A DNA stretch of 15,114 nt from positions 1 to 15,114 of the forward strand of contig URLB01000043.1 of assembly GCA_900548595.1 (NCBI GenBank), in the 5' to 3' direction. This stretch comes from an uncultured Eubacteriales bacterium (GTDB lineage: Bacteria; Bacillota; Clostridia; Lachnospirales; Anaerotignaceae). The notes under the pieces were generated by a model. That model was not told the origin of the DNA and ran no database searches. It saw nothing but the letters and a program-made list of their open reading frames with translations. Positions 13,768 to 15,114 of the stretch are shown here, piece after piece (position 1 is the first letter of the stretch; every line of letters starts with the position of its first letter). The position numbers were made by a program, and so were the translations under genes.

Positions 13768-14241
13768 TCACTTTCCTGCATTTTCTTTCTCGTCCTTCAT
13801 AAAAAACATAATTATTACAGCCATAACTATTGTTCCGACAACTACATAAATATCAGCCATGTTAAAAACAGGCCATTTTATAAACGTAAACTCAAAAAAA
13901 TCCACTACATATCCTCTCAGCGCCCTGTCTATAATATTTCCGACTGCTCCGGAAAGGATTAAAACAAATGTAACTCTCAGCTTTCTGTATTCTTTTGTTT
14001 TAGGCATTTTTGTCATCGCCCATACAAGCACAGCGCATATTATTATGGAAATAACAAGCAACAACCAAGTTTTTCCGCTGAATATACCGAATGCGGCACC
14101 TCTGTTTTCAACAAAAGTAAAGTCCATAAATCCATCTATAAAAGTAACGCTCCCTATGGGATTAAGCTGTGTAAGAGCTATGTATTTTGTTATCTGGTCA
14201 ACCGCCACAAGCAGTACGGCGGCAATAAGAGGTATAATCAT
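13768..14241 (-). CDS. lspA: Lipoprotein signal peptidase (signal peptidase II)
   Basis: LspA cleaves the signal peptide of prolipoproteins after lipid is attached to their Cys, within the cytoplasmic membrane. The 157-residue protein has four predicted membrane segments. Family motifs are in order: DQITK (15-19), ENRGAAFG (45-52), GNIIDR (101-106) with catalytic D105, and FNMAD (126-130) with catalytic D130. The length is typical. GGAGG lies about 9 bases before the ATG, inside the last codons of aroB, which ends only 4 bases upstream. It therefore reads as the middle gene of aroB-lspA-rluD. The lspA-rluD-pyrB-pyrC order resembles the Bacillus lspA-ylyB-pyrR-pyrP-pyrB-pyrC region with pyrR and pyrP missing. 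Confidence 0.96.
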   Translation of the reverse strand: MIIPLIAAVLLVAVDQITKYIALTQLNPIGSVTFIDGFMDFTFVENRGAAFGIFSGKTWLLLVISIIICAVLVWAMTKMPKTKEYRKLRVTFVLILSGAVGNIIDRALRGYVVDFFEFTFIKWPVFNMADIYVVVGTIVMAVIIMFFMKDEKENAGK

Positions 14242-14245
14242 ACTA

Positions 14246-15114
14246 TCAATCCTCCAATACGGCTTCTATTGCCGACATAACTTCCTCTTTTGAAACGTCG
14301 GATGTTCTGACAGCCTTTCCTATTTGCTCTGCCAAAACAAATTTCAGTTTGCCACCGCTTACTTTTTTATCATGGAATAATTGTTCGTAAACTTTATTTT
14401 TTTCAAGTCCTTTTACGGATACAGGCAATTTAAAATATTTCAGCAGCTCTCTTATCTCGTCGACCTTATCCGAATTAATGCAGCCTCTTTTTTCAGAAAT
14501 ATCCATTACAGCCGACATTCCTATTGAAACACATTCTCCGTGTATAAGCTCAAATTCTTTTAAGCCTTCAACCGCATGTCCTATTGTATGCCCGTAATTA
14601 AGTATTTCCCTAAGTCCAGTGTCATGCTCGTCCTCGGCTACAACATCGGCTTTCATTTTGCAGCATGCACATATAATAGTTTTTAACGCCTCTTTATCCA
14701 AGGATTTTATTATATCTTTATTTTCTCTGATAAAGTCATAAAAATCTTCCGACTGTATTATTCCGTATTTTATAACTTCGGCCATTCCTGCCGCAAACTC
14801 TCTATAAGGAAGCGTATCAATTGTTGAAGTATTTATATATACAAACTTAGGCTGATAAAACGCGCCTACAACATTTTTATAACTTCCGTAGTCAACTCCG
14901 ACTTTTCCTCCTACGCTGCTGTCTACCTGCGCCAAAAGAGTAGTGGGTATCTGTATAAAATCGACGCCTCTCATAAACGTAGCCGCAGCAAATCCTGCCA
15001 TATCTCCGGCAACGCCTCCACCAAGACCTGCTATGACGCTTTTTCTGTCAAATTTATTTTCCAAGAGGAATTCATAAAAGCTTCGTATTGTGTCAAGAGT
15101 TTTGCTCTTTTCGC
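14246..15114 (-). CDS. aroB: 3-dehydroquinate synthase AroB (5' end outside window)
   Basis: AroB makes 3-dehydroquinate from DAHP, the second step of the shikimate pathway, using NAD and a divalent metal. About 288 C-terminal residues are visible; the frame stays open to the window edge through KTLDTIRSFYEFLLENKFDRKS, so roughly 70-80 N-terminal residues are missing. The first visible candidate start, a TTG at 15064, is internal and not real. Motifs: GGGVAGDMAGFAAATFMRG for NAD binding, PTTLLAQVDSSVGGK, AEVIKYGI with the metal-binding Glu, NYGHTIGHAVEG and HGECV with the metal-binding His residues. The stop lies 4 bases before lspA, whose ribosome-binding site is inside aroB. The association of aroB with lspA is not a functional pathway link that I know of. 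Confidence 0.96.
   Translation of the reverse strand, partial: EKSKTLDTIRSFYEFLLENKFDRKSVIAGLGGGVAGDMAGFAAATFMRGVDFIQIPTTLLAQVDSSVGGKVGVDYGSYKNVVGAFYQPKFVYINTSTIDTLPYREFAAGMAEVIKYGIIQSEDFYDFIRENKDIIKSLDKEALKTIICACCKMKADVVAEDEHDTGLREILNYGHTIGHAVEGLKEFELIHGECVSIGMSAVMDISEKRGCINSDKVDEIRELLKYFKLPVSVKGLEKNKVYEQLFHDKKVSGGKLKFVLAEQIGKAVRTSDVSKEEVMSAIEAVLED

Noticed and set aside
1..15114. Insertion sequences, CRISPR arrays, tRNA or rRNA genes, prophage or attachment sites
   Set aside because: I looked for repeated spacers, transposase frames, terminal inverted repeats and cloverleaf-like stretches. All gaps are short and none holds such features.

Overview
The window looks like a chromosomal segment of a low-to-moderate-GC Gram-positive anaerobe, most likely class Clostridia. 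The grounds are strong AGGAGG-type ribosome binding sites, a conserved Firmicute housekeeping cluster (smc-ftsY, ylxM-ffh-rpsP-khpA-rimM-trmD), an SLH-domain cell-surface protein, and a predominance of TAA stops. I cannot place it more finely. SLH-rich gut Clostridia are one possibility, at low confidence. Every gene I accept lies on the minus strand, so the biological reading order runs from high to low coordinates.

Region 1 (15114 to 4845) is a tightly packed run: aroB (5' end outside the window), lspA, rluD-type pseudouridine synthase, pyrB, pyrC, smc, ftsY and a TauE/SafE-type (TSUP) membrane protein. Genes overlap or are separated by 4 to 52 bases, with no internal terminator seen, and a clear terminator follows the TSUP gene. 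Region 2 (4844 to 3563) is an AT-rich spacer followed by one secreted three-SLH-domain protein with its own terminator. Region 3 (3518 to 1123) starts with a strong sigma-A-type promoter flanked by two matching palindromes and carries ylxM, ffh, rpsP and khpA, ending in a strong hairpin terminator. Region 4 (1124 to 1) begins with a promoter whose -35 box overlaps the U-tract of that terminator, then a short leader with a terminator-like hairpin, rimM, and the start of trmD.

The genes cover tRNA and rRNA maturation (trmD, rimM, rluD), ribosome assembly (rpsP, khpA), co-translational membrane targeting (ffh, ftsY, ylxM), lipoprotein maturation (lspA), chromosome condensation (smc) and the shikimate pathway (aroB).

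The most striking content is the pyrB-pyrC pair. Both are full-length, intact frames that look like aspartate carbamoyltransferase and dihydroorotase, but both have lost residues needed for catalysis. PyrB has SARA for STRT, Asn for the HPxQ His, and Gln for a Pro in the HPxPxxR loop. PyrC has HCT for HxH, and Gly for both the bridging Asp and the catalytic Asp. They look like a pair of pseudoenzymes fixed between rluD and smc, in the place where rnc often precedes smc. Second, the trmD frame has an in-frame TAG at about residue 164, in a conserved region, while none of the other 14 genes ends in TAG. Third, ylxM has two near-identical 8-4-8 palindromes centred 51 bp apart around its promoter.
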